Of a stretch of DNA of 64,000 nucleotides, positions 7,610 to 15,309 are shown piece after piece (position 1 is the first letter of the stretch; each line of letters begins with the position of its first letter). The position numbers were made by a program, and so were the translations under genes. This DNA is from JBHELB01 sp041859045. Lineage in GTDB: Bacteria; Hydrogenedentota; Hydrogenedentia; Hydrogenedentales; SLHB01. The stretch is taken from positions 20,205 to 84,204 of the forward strand of contig JBHELB010000022.1 in the NCBI GenBank assembly GCA_041859045.1, read 5' to 3'. The notes under the pieces are model-generated. The model saw nothing but the letters and a program-made list of their open reading frames with translations. It did not search any database and was not told where the DNA came from.

Positions 7610-8878
7610 CTACGCCCGGTAGACTACCTGTCCGTCGCACAGCGTAGCGCGCACGACACCGCGCAGGGTGCGGCCTGCAAACGGCGTGTTGCGGCTGAGC
7701 GAGGCGAACTGCGCCGGGTCAACGACGATTTCCGCACGCGGATCGAACACGGCAATATCGGCCGGTCCACCCACGCGCAATCCGCCCACCGGCAACCCGA
7801 GGATACGCGCGGGCGCAAGCGTCATGAGTTCGACCGCGCGTTCGAGCGACACCACGCCGGGCTCGACAAGCTCCGTAATGGTGAGGGCCAGCGCGGTTTC
7901 CAGCCCAACAATGCCGAACGGCGCAAGTTGCACCTCGACATCTTTCTCGGTCGGCGTGTGCGGCGCGTGGTCCGTGGCGATGCAATCGATGCTGCCATCG
8001 CGCAACGCCTCGCGGATCGCGGCGACGTCCGCCGCTTCGCGCAACGGCGGGTTCATTTTCGCGTTGCTGCCGTGTTCCACGACCGCCTCATCCGTCAACG
8101 TCCAGTAGTGCGGCGCGGTTTCACAGGTCACGCGCACCCCTTCGCGCTTCGCACGTTTGACGATTTCCACGCCGCCCGCCGTGCTGACGTGGCAGATGTG
8201 CACCTTCGCGCGCGCGAGCTTGGCGATGCGGCAGACACGTTCGATCGCGATCTCTTCCATCTCGCGCGGCATTCCCGGCAGACCCAGGCGCGTTGCGGTA
8301 TACCCCTCGTTTATTGCGCCGCCCTCGACAAGGCTGTGGTCTTCGCAATGCGCGAGATACGTCAGCCCGACCATGTCCGCGTACTCGAAGCAACGACGCA
8401 TCACCCAACTGCTTGGGATATCCGAGCCGTCGTCCGTCACAGCGACCGCGCCCACGGCCTTCAGTTCGGCCATTTCCGTCATTTCCTGGCCCGAACGCTG
8501 TTTGGTGGCGCAGGCCGACGGCCATACTTTGATGCACGCCGTTTCACGCGCCCGGCGGTTCACGAACTCGACCATCCCCGCATTGTCGATGGGCGGGTTG
8601 GTGTTTGGCATCGGCACGACCGACGTGAATCCGCCCCGCGCGGCGGAACGGCTTCCGGTGGCGATGGTCTCTTTCGACTCAAATCCCGGCTCGCGCAAGT
8701 GCACATGGATATCCACGAGCCCAGGACACACCACGCACCCCGTGGCGTCGAGGGCTTCATCCCCCCGCAACCCTTTTCCGATCTCCACAATGACGCCGTT
8801 GTCGATGCGAAGGTCCAGCGGTTCAGAACGTCCCGAGGCGGGATCAATAAGATGACCGTTTGCGATAACGAGACTCAT
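7610..8878 (-). CDS. pyrC: Dihydroorotase
   Basis: A class I type dihydroorotase of 422 residues that cyclises carbamoyl-aspartate to dihydroorotate in pyrimidine synthesis. Visible motifs are the metal-binding VDIHVHLREPG (residues ~56-66), the signature SAARGGFTSVVPMPNTNPP, the metal-site VTDDGSD, the His ligands in AHCEDH and ICHVSTAGG, and the catalytic IATDHAPHT. All metal ligands expected for an active enzyme appear present, so this is unlikely to be an inactive PyrC' partner of aspartate carbamoyltransferase. It is the last gene of pyrR-pyrB-pyrC, 21 bases after pyrB, and converges with the ankyrin gene. Confidence 0.95.
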   Translation of the reverse strand: MSLVIANGHLIDPASGRSEPLDLRIDNGVIVEIGKGLRGDEALDATGCVVCPGLVDIHVHLREPGFESKETIATGSRSAARGGFTSVVPMPNTNPPIDNAGMVEFVNRRARETACIKVWPSACATKQRSGQEMTEMAELKAVGAVAVTDDGSDIPSSWVMRRCFEYADMVGLTYLAHCEDHSLVEGGAINEGYTATRLGLPGMPREMEEIAIERVCRIAKLARAKVHICHVSTAGGVEIVKRAKREGVRVTCETAPHYWTLTDEAVVEHGSNAKMNPPLREAADVAAIREALRDGSIDCIATDHAPHTPTEKDVEVQLAPFGIVGLETALALTITELVEPGVVSLERAVELMTLAPARILGLPVGGLRVGGPADIAVFDPRAEIVVDPAQFASLSRNTPFAGRTLRGVVRATLCDGQVVYRA

Positions 8879-8899
8879 GCGCGGCGCGCTCCTTCCAAG

Positions 8900-9889
8900 T
8901 TAGGTGGCGTCGTGACGGCGTCCATTCACCAATAAATGCATGATCGCCATGCGTACGGCGACCCCGTTTGTGACTTGTTCGAGAATGACGTTGCGCGGAC
9001 CATCCGCGACTTCGGACGCGATCTCAAGATCGCGGTTCATCGGTCCGGGATGCATGATGATCGCGTGCGACGGTGCGGCCTTGAGCGCCTCATTGTCCAC
9101 GCGAAACAACCGGATGTATTCGCGCATGCTGGGGAACAGACAGCGTGACTGACGTTCGAGTTGGATGCGCAGCACATACACGACATCCGCATCCGCGATC
9201 GCTTCGCGGAGATCGGAAGTCGTCTCCGCGCCCATCCGCTCGATCTCGAGCGGCATCAGCGTTCGCGGCCCGCACAGGCGCACTTTCGCGCCGAGTTTGG
9301 TCAGGCCCCAGACGTTGCTGCGCGCCACGCGGCTGTGCGAGATGTCACCGATAATCGCCACGCGCGCGCCGTCGATGCCTGCCGTGGGGTCTTGGCGCAT
9401 ACGGCGGATGTGCTGGCGAATAGTAAAGGCATCAAGCAGGCCTTGCGTCGGGTGCTCATGCGCGCCGTCGCCCGCGTTGATGATCTGCGACCGGTGACGC
9501 TCGGCCAGCATTCGCGAGACCCCCGCATGGCTGTGGCGAATCACCACGATATCGCTGTGCATCGCCTCGATATTGTCGAGCGTATCGTGCAGGGTTTCCC
9601 CTTTTTTCGCACTCGATGCCTGTACGTTCATCGTGAGCGTATCGGCGCTGAGGCGTTTCGCCGCCAATTCGAACGAGGTGCGCGTGCGCGTGCTCGGCTC
9701 GAAAAACCAGTTCACCACCAGCCGCCCCTGCAGCAGCGGCACTTTCTTGATGCCGCTTTCCCGCTCCGAGACCGCAAGAAACTGCGGTGCGGTATCGAGA
9801 ATGGTCTCGATCTCCTCACGAGAGAGATCTTCGAGTCCGACGAGGTCTTTGCGCGTCCAGCGTAGCGACGAAGAGGTTGTGGCGGGCAT
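8900..9889 (-). CDS. pyrB: Aspartate carbamoyltransferase, catalytic subunit
   Basis: A 329-residue ATCase that joins carbamoyl phosphate and aspartate in the first committed step of pyrimidine synthesis. The carbamoyl-phosphate loop FEPSTRTRTSFE, the loop SSAKKGET that closes over the partner active site, the HPTQGLLDAFTI segment and the aspartate-binding MHPGPMNRDLEI are all present. No regulatory pyrI gene is adjacent, which agrees with control of expression by PyrR instead of allosteric PyrI. The start codon follows the pyrR stop with one base between, implying translational coupling. Confidence 0.95.
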   Translation of the reverse strand: MPATTSSSLRWTRKDLVGLEDLSREEIETILDTAPQFLAVSERESGIKKVPLLQGRLVVNWFFEPSTRTRTSFELAAKRLSADTLTMNVQASSAKKGETLHDTLDNIEAMHSDIVVIRHSHAGVSRMLAERHRSQIINAGDGAHEHPTQGLLDAFTIRQHIRRMRQDPTAGIDGARVAIIGDISHSRVARSNVWGLTKLGAKVRLCGPRTLMPLEIERMGAETTSDLREAIADADVVYVLRIQLERQSRCLFPSMREYIRLFRVDNEALKAAPSHAIIMHPGPMNRDLEIASEVADGPRNVILEQVTNGVAVRMAIMHLLVNGRRHDAT

Positions 9890-9890
9890 G

Positions 9891-10481
9891 CTACACGCTC
9901 CCTTCCGGGCCGGACGCGGCGCGTTCCAGCAGCACCACGTCTTCGCCGTCGATTTCCCTCAACCGTACCGAAATGTGGTCACTCGGGGTGCTCGCGATCG
10001 ACCATCCAATATAGTCGCCGCGAATGGGCAGCTCGCGCAGGCCGCGATCCACCAGCCCGGCCAACTGAATCCGCCGGGGGCGGCCGTAGTCCATCATCTC
10101 GTCCATCGCCGCGCGCACGGTGCGCCCCGTGGACAGTACATCGTCCACGATTACCACCGTCAGGCCGTCGAGGTCAAAGTCAAAGTGCGTCGCCCTCGCC
10201 GCGATATCGCTTACATCCACTCGCCCGCTGCGCAGATCGTCGCGGTAGAGGGTCGTCGCTAGACTGCCCACCGGCGGCCGCTGCCCCGTCATGCCCACAA
10301 TCTCGTCGGCAATGCGGTCCGCGAGGGGGCGGCCTCGACTCAAAATACCCAGCAACGCCAAAGAAGTGATGCGGGGGTTATCGGCCACGATTTCCTGCGC
10401 CAGACGGCGTATCGCCGCGTGCATTGCGTGTTCATCCATTACCACGGTGGTTTCAACGGGCCCAGGCGGCGGGTGGGTCAT
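9891..10481 (-). CDS. pyrR: Bifunctional pyr operon regulator / uracil phosphoribosyltransferase
   Basis: PyrR binds pyr leader RNA in response to UMP and also has uracil phosphoribosyltransferase activity. The 196-residue product from ATG 10481 (AAGGAG upstream) has the size of the family; translation further upstream runs through the leader and is not credible. The PRPP-binding motif VVIVDDVLSTGRTVRAAMD is intact, as are the ALLGILSRGRPLADRIA and GTLYRDD-like (ATTLYRDDL) regions. It is the first gene of pyrR-pyrB-pyrC. The leader just upstream carries an intrinsic terminator in the same orientation, the arrangement expected for PyrR-mediated attenuation. Confidence 0.93.
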   Translation of the reverse strand: MTHPPPGPVETTVVMDEHAMHAAIRRLAQEIVADNPRITSLALLGILSRGRPLADRIADEIVGMTGQRPPVGSLATTLYRDDLRSGRVDVSDIAARATHFDFDLDGLTVVIVDDVLSTGRTVRAAMDEMMDYGRPRRIQLAGLVDRGLRELPIRGDYIGWSIASTPSDHISVRLREIDGEDVVLLERAASGPEGSV

Positions 10482-10511
10482 GGCAACTCCTTGCGTGGCC
10501 GGTCTCCAGAC

Positions 10512-10548
10512 AAAAAAACGAGCCCTCTCACCGTTGTGAGCAGGGCTC
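10512..10548 (-). terminator. Intrinsic terminator in the pyrR leader (probable PyrR attenuator)
   Basis: Read on the minus strand, GAGCCCT-G-CTCAC, loop AACG, GTGAG-AGGGCTC, then C/G and seven T form a 12-bp stem with a single bulge followed by a T-run. It lies ~30 bases before the pyrR start, and the only gene upstream on that side (glyQS) runs the other way. A terminator with no upstream gene implies leader attenuation. A stretch further upstream (rc of about 10631-10647, GTCCTGCGGCAGGTT) loosely resembles the PyrR-binding loop consensus, with extra bases. Confidence 0.75.
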
Positions 10549-10654
10549 TGTGTTGCCTGAGGCTGCGCGGCGCACCAGTTCGCACTCCAATTTGCTGACG
10601 CGATTTTACCTGGCGGCCCGAAGAGTTTCAACCTGCCGCAGGACGTCCGTTTCT

Positions 10655-10684
10655 TTGACTTTCTGCAAGGTAACGCCCTAAAAT
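10655..10684 (+). promoter_or_regulatory. Sigma-70 promoter of glyQS
   Basis: TTGACT and TAAAAT separated by 18 bases, each matching the consensus at five of six positions, about 67 bases before the glyQS start. It lies within the divergent region shared with the pyr leader, so the two transcription units may influence each other. Confidence 0.6.
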
Positions 10685-10750
10685 CGACGTTTTCTAAAGG
10701 TCCCAAGGGTTTACGCGCAATTGGGCGCGCGTCTGCGGGCCAACCAGGGG

Positions 10751-13700
10751 ATGGACGGCATGTACTTTCAGGATGTATTGCAGACGCTGAATGCGTTTTG
10801 GCTCAAACAAGGCTGCGTGCTGTGGCAGCCGTATCACACCGAAGTCGGCGCGGGAACGTCGAATCCGGCAACTTTCCTGAGGGTACTTGGCCCGGAACCC
10901 TGGTGCGTGGCGTATCCCGAACCCAGCATGCGGCCCACGGACGGACGCTACGGCGAAAATCCGAACCGCTTGCAGCACTATTACCAATACCAAGTGATCC
11001 TCAAGCCGTCGCCGCCGAATGTACAGGACTTGTTCCTGCAGTCGTTCGAGGCGCTTGGGCTCGATCTCACCAAGCACGATTTCCGGTTCGTCGAGGACAA
11101 CTGGGAAAGCCCGTCGCTGGGCGCCTGGGGGTTGGGCTGGGAAGCTTGGCTCGACGGCATGGAAGTGCTCCAGTTCACGTACTTCCAGGAGTGCGGCGGC
11201 GTGAAGCTCGACGTGCGTGCGTGCGAACTCACCTATGGCGTCGAACGCATCGCCATGTACCTGCAGGGCGTCGAGAACGTCTATGACCTGGTCTGGGGGC
11301 CGTCGGGCATTACCTACGGCGATATCTATCATGCCTCCGAGGTCGAGTACTGCCATTACAATTTCGAGGCCGCGAACACGGAAAAGCTGTTTCAGGTCTT
11401 CGACATCTGGGAAACCGAGGCCAAACGTTTGCTCGATCTTGGCCTGATTTTCCCCGCCTACGACCACTGCCTGCGCCTGTCGCACCTGTTCAACGTGCTC
11501 GATGCGCGCAGCGCGTTGTCGGTGTCCGAGCGCGGACGCTTCCTGTTGCGCTGCCGGTCCGTGGCCGAGCGTTGCGCGAAGGGCTTCCTCGAACAGCGCG
11601 AAAAGATGGGCTTTCCGCTGATGCGCCTGCCGCGCGCGGGGTTCACCGAGACCGCCGCCGCGCCGACCGCCGATCCCAAGGCGTTTGCGGAAAAGGATAC
11701 GCTGCTGATTGAACTCGGCTTTGAGGAACTGCCGCACGCCGACCTCAAGGACGCGCTGAACCAAGCCCCGGGGCTTATCGAGAAGCTGCTTGACGACCAG
11801 GGTGTGCCGCACGGCGCGATCAAAGTCTTGGCGTCGCCGCGCCGCATTGCGTTCGAGATCGCCGATGTGCCCGCGCGCCAAGAAGACGTTGTGAAGGAAG
11901 TTCGCGGACCGAAAGCCGCCGCCGCCAAGACGCCCGACGGCGCGTGGAGCGTGGCGGTGGAGCGGTTCGCGGCGGCGAACAATGCATCGCCGGACGCGAT
12001 CTACTTCCAGACGCAGGGGAAAGACGAATACTGTTTCCTGAAGGTCAATCAGACCGGCCGCCACCTGACCGAGCTCGCGCCGGCGGTGGTCGAGGGGTTG
12101 CTCAAGGGGCTGCGCTTTGGTAAGTCGATGGGGTGGGAAGACACGACCGTCACGTTCTCGCGGCCCGTGCGTTGGCTCGTGGTGTTGCACGGCGCGAACA
12201 CCGTGCCGGTGTCGTGGAAACTGCGCGACGCCTCGGACATCGGTCCCGAGCGTTGGGTGCACTCCGGCCGTGTGACCTATGGCCACCGCCGTCTTGCGCC
12301 GGGCGCCATCGAGATCCCGCATGTGAAAGACTATGAGGCGGTCCTGCGCAAACACTACGTGATTGCCGAGCGCGGCGAGCGCATGGCGGCGCTGCGCAAC
12401 GCGGTGGACGCGATCTGTACGGCGCAGGGGTTGCATGTGTCGGCCGAGGATGAAGACATCTTCGACGAGGTGTGCGACTTGCTCGAGTGGCCTGAGCCGA
12501 TCTTGAGCGAAATCCCCGAAGACGCGCTCGTGCTGCCCGAGGAAATCATCATCACGCCGATGAAAGTGCATCAGCGCTACATCCCGTTGCGCACCGAAGA
12601 CGGCGCGCTCAGCCGTCATTTCCTGGCCGTGGCCAATGGCCAGCACGATGCCGAAGGGCAGAAGGTCATCCGCCAGGGCAACGAGCGCGTGCTCAACGCG
12701 CGCTTGCGCGATGCCCGGTACTTCTGGGACAGCGACACGCAGCAGCCGCTCGAGGCGTTCGCGGCGAAGCTGAACACGATCATGTTCCATCAAAAACTCG
12801 GAACGCTCGCTGACAAGGTCGTGCGCGTGAAGAAGCTCTGCACGGCGTTAAAGCCCGCGCTGCCCAAGGTGGCGGATGCGCAGATCGAGCAAGTACTCAC
12901 GCTGATGAAGGCCGACCTCGCCACGCAGATGGTGTTTGAGTTCGCGTCGCTCGAAGGCGTTGTGGGCATGCTCTACGCGCGCAAGGAAGGCCTGCCCGAG
13001 CCGATCGCCAAGGCGATGCTCGAGCACCGTTTGCCGCGCAACAGCGGCGATGCACTGCCCGAAGATCCCCTGGGCGTCGTGGCGGGCGTGCTGGATCGAT
13101 TCGATACGCTCGCGGGGTACTTCGGCATCGGCATTCGCGTGAAGGGGACAAGCGATCCGTTCGGCCTGCGTCGCAACGCGCTGGCCCTGCTGTCGATCGC
13201 GCGCCGTCATAACCTCAAGTTGGATCTGGCCGTGTTCGCGCGCGCCGCGCTTGAACAATACGGCGGCCTCGTGGCAGACCTCGAAGGTTCGCTCAAGGAT
13301 CTACTTGGGTTCTTCGCGGACCGTATGGCGGCGATGGCGCGAGAAGAAGGGCTTGCCTATGACCGCGCGGCGGCGGCGTTGGCCTCGCACGCCGGGCATC
13401 CATTCCGTTTCCGTGCGTGCCTCGATGCGCTCGGCGCGATGGACGAAGAAAAGTTGCAGATCCTGGCTGAACAGACCAAGCGTCTTGGGCGCATTGCGAA
13501 AGAACCGGCGGCGAACGTCGATCCGGCGCTGCTCGAAGCGAGCGAAAAGGCGTTGTACGATACCGTCACCACGCAAGGGCCGAAGCTGAAGGCGTTGGCC
13601 GATGAAGGCTCGTTTGAGCAGGCTGTTGCCGGACTGCTCGAGTGGGCTCCGGTGATCGCCAAGTATTTTGAGGAAGTGCTGGTCAACGCCGACGACGTGA

Positions 13701-13795
13701 AGGTGCGCCAGAATCGCCATGCGCTGCTGCTCGCGACCCTCGAAGGCGCGCGCGCCGTGGCTGATTTCACCTTAATCGAGAAGAGGGAAGTGTAA
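10751..13795 (+). CDS. glyQS: Glycyl-tRNA synthetase, fused alpha and beta chains
   Basis: One polypeptide of about 1014 residues carries both chains of the bacterial tetrameric type enzyme that charges tRNA-Gly. Residues ~1-300 are the alpha (catalytic class II) part, with FWLKQGCVLWQPY, EVGAGTSNPATFLRVLGPEP and YGVERIAMYLQG; from ~320 on is the beta part, with LLIELGFEELPH at its beginning, RFGKSMGW in the middle and a C-terminal anticodon-binding ALAL/DALR-type region (ADDVKVRQNRHALLLATL). In most bacteria these are separate glyQ and glyS genes. ATG 10751 or ATG 10760 are the plausible starts (AGGGG just upstream); TTG 10721 is less likely. No frameshift is visible. Confidence 0.95.
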   Translation: MDGMYFQDVLQTLNAFWLKQGCVLWQPYHTEVGAGTSNPATFLRVLGPEPWCVAYPEPSMRPTDGRYGENPNRLQHYYQYQVILKPSPPNVQDLFLQSFEALGLDLTKHDFRFVEDNWESPSLGAWGLGWEAWLDGMEVLQFTYFQECGGVKLDVRACELTYGVERIAMYLQGVENVYDLVWGPSGITYGDIYHASEVEYCHYNFEAANTEKLFQVFDIWETEAKRLLDLGLIFPAYDHCLRLSHLFNVLDARSALSVSERGRFLLRCRSVAERCAKGFLEQREKMGFPLMRLPRAGFTETAAAPTADPKAFAEKDTLLIELGFEELPHADLKDALNQAPGLIEKLLDDQGVPHGAIKVLASPRRIAFEIADVPARQEDVVKEVRGPKAAAAKTPDGAWSVAVERFAAANNASPDAIYFQTQGKDEYCFLKVNQTGRHLTELAPAVVEGLLKGLRFGKSMGWEDTTVTFSRPVRWLVVLHGANTVPVSWKLRDASDIGPERWVHSGRVTYGHRRLAPGAIEIPHVKDYEAVLRKHYVIAERGERMAALRNAVDAICTAQGLHVSAEDEDIFDEVCDLLEWPEPILSEIPEDALVLPEEIIITPMKVHQRYIPLRTEDGALSRHFLAVANGQHDAEGQKVIRQGNERVLNARLRDARYFWDSDTQQPLEAFAAKLNTIMFHQKLGTLADKVVRVKKLCTALKPALPKVADAQIEQVLTLMKADLATQMVFEFASLEGVVGMLYARKEGLPEPIAKAMLEHRLPRNSGDALPEDPLGVVAGVLDRFDTLAGYFGIGIRVKGTSDPFGLRRNALALLSIARRHNLKLDLAVFARAALEQYGGLVADLEGSLKDLLGFFADRMAAMAREEGLAYDRAAAALASHAGHPFRFRACLDALGAMDEEKLQILAEQTKRLGRIAKEPAANVDPALLEASEKALYDTVTTQGPKLKALADEGSFEQAVAGLLEWAPVIAKYFEEVLVNADDVKVRQNRHALLLATLEGARAVADFTLIEKREV

Positions 13796-13881
13796 GAACA
13801 CGGACTGACGCGAAGCGCACAGGCGAATTCTGTAGCGCCTTGCCGGTGTATGGCCGTGGAACGTTCGCAGGCCCGTGTTCT
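13795..13881 (+). repeat. 9-bp inverted repeat spanning the glyQS/regulator spacer
   Basis: AGAACACGG at 13795-13803, beginning in the glyQS stop codon, is exactly complementary to CCGTGTTCT at 13873-13881, which abuts the GAGGAGG ribosome binding site of the next gene. The intervening 69 bases contain no T-run. It could fold into a long-range mRNA stem that exposes or hides the ribosome binding site, but may be chance. Confidence 0.35.
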
Positions 13882-13892
13882 GAGGAGGCCTC

Positions 13893-15245
13893 ATGGCGGC
13901 GGTGTTGGTGGTAGACCGTGATCGGGCCGTGGCGCATGAGATACTCGCCTATCTCGACGCGCACGGCTACGAGGTCGAGTGGGTGGACGACGGCGAGAAG
14001 GCGTACAATCGCCTTGACGCGCGGCGTTTTGACGCCGTGGTGACGGAACTGCACGCGCACCGCATCGACGGCATGCGCCTGATGGCCGTGGCCAAGGAGC
14101 GTAACCCGCAGATCTGCGTGGTGCTGATTACCGAAGCGCCGGAAGTCGCGCTCGCCACCGAGGCCATGCGCCAAGGGGCGTACGATTTCCAGACCAAGCC
14201 GGTGAACTTGGGTAAGCTCGAGGCCGTCATCCAGCGCGGCGTCAGCCAGCAGCGCCTCGTGCTCGAGCAATACGAGCTCAAACGCCGCCTCGATGAGCAT
14301 TTCGGTCTCGCCCATCTCGTCGGCAAGTCTCCGCAGATGCTCGCAGTGTACAACACCGTGCGTCAGATCGCCCCCGCGAAAGCGACGGTGCTTATTCAAG
14401 GCGAAACCGGCACCGGCAAGGACCTTATCGCGCAGGCGATTCACAACAACAGTCCGCGGCGCGATGCGCCGTTTGTGAAGCTGAACTGCGCGAGCATTCC
14501 CGAGGCGTTGGTCGAGAGCGAGTTGTTTGGCCATGTTGCGGGCGCATTTACCGGGGCGATAGCGAAACGCGAGGGGCGCTTTGAGCTTGCCGATGGCGGC
14601 ACGCTGTTTCTCGACGAGATAGGAGAGATGCCGCTTGGGCTTCAATCCAAGTTGCTGCGCGCGATCGAGCAACAGCAGTTCGAGCGCGTGGGTGACTCGC
14701 GCACCTTGACCGTCGACGTTCGTGTGATCGCCGCTACGAACCGCAGTCTCGAGAAGATGGTCGAGACGGGCGCGTTTCGTGACGACCTTTACTATCGTTT
14801 GCGCGTCATCAATGTGCTGATGCCGCCGCTGCGGCAGCGTCGCGAAGACATCCCATTGCTCGTAGACCATTTTCTGCGCGAAGCCTGCGCGGAGAATGGG
14901 AGGGCCGTCGAGGGGATTACCCACGGCGCGCTCGATCTGTTCATGCGCTACGATTGGCCCGGCAACGTTCGCGAACTACGGAACATCATCGAGGGTATGG
15001 TGATCCTGTCGCGCCCTGGCCGCGCCCTTGATGCGCAGGATGTGCCCGATCATGTTCGCCGCAGTACCTTGCCGGATGTGGGGGAGATTCGCATTCCTGC
15101 CGGTTCACGGATGGAAGAGGTTGAGCGCATCGTGATTCGCGAAACCATGAAGCGCTGCGGTTTCAACAAAGAGCAATGCGCGCAAACCCTCGGCATCGGC
15201 CTGCGTACGCTCTACCGCAAACTCAAAGAATACGATATCCGCTGA
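13893..15245 (+). CDS. NtrC-family sigma-54 enhancer-binding protein with altered receiver
   Basis: This 450-residue protein has a receiver domain (1-120), an AAA+ sigma-54 interaction domain (~145-370) and a Fis-type HTH at the C-terminus (EQCAQTLGIGLRTLYRKLKEY). Walker A (GETGTGKDL), the GAFTGA sigma-54 contact loop, Walker B (GGTLFLDEIGEM) and the R-finger region are intact, so it should be a functional activator. The receiver is unusual: the phosphoacceptor Asp is Glu52 (VVTELH) and one of the paired acidic Mg ligands is Arg9 (VVDRD), while the conserved Thr (LITEA) and Lys (QTKP) remain. It therefore probably does not accept phosphate in the usual way. No histidine kinase is nearby; the next gene is a Ser/Thr kinase. 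Start ATG with GAGGAGG 4 bases upstream. Confidence 0.93.
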   Translation: MAAVLVVDRDRAVAHEILAYLDAHGYEVEWVDDGEKAYNRLDARRFDAVVTELHAHRIDGMRLMAVAKERNPQICVVLITEAPEVALATEAMRQGAYDFQTKPVNLGKLEAVIQRGVSQQRLVLEQYELKRRLDEHFGLAHLVGKSPQMLAVYNTVRQIAPAKATVLIQGETGTGKDLIAQAIHNNSPRRDAPFVKLNCASIPEALVESELFGHVAGAFTGAIAKREGRFELADGGTLFLDEIGEMPLGLQSKLLRAIEQQQFERVGDSRTLTVDVRVIAATNRSLEKMVETGAFRDDLYYRLRVINVLMPPLRQRREDIPLLVDHFLREACAENGRAVEGITHGALDLFMRYDWPGNVRELRNIIEGMVILSRPGRALDAQDVPDHVRRSTLPDVGEIRIPAGSRMEEVERIVIRETMKRCGFNKEQCAQTLGIGLRTLYRKLKEYDIR

Positions 15246-15309
15246 GAGGTTGACCGTTCCCATTTCCCGCTGCTATCCTCCGGCGGGGACGAAACGGAAG
15301 GGGACTTGT

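Noticed and set aside
10694..12793. Long open minus-strand frame opposite glyQS
   Set aside because: It is a shadow of the glyQS coding frame: composition is His/Arg-rich, no domain is recognisable, and glyQS is certain.
13767..14924. Long open minus-strand frame opposite the sigma-54 activator
   Set aside because: Shadow frame of a clearly identified gene, with no credible start or motif.
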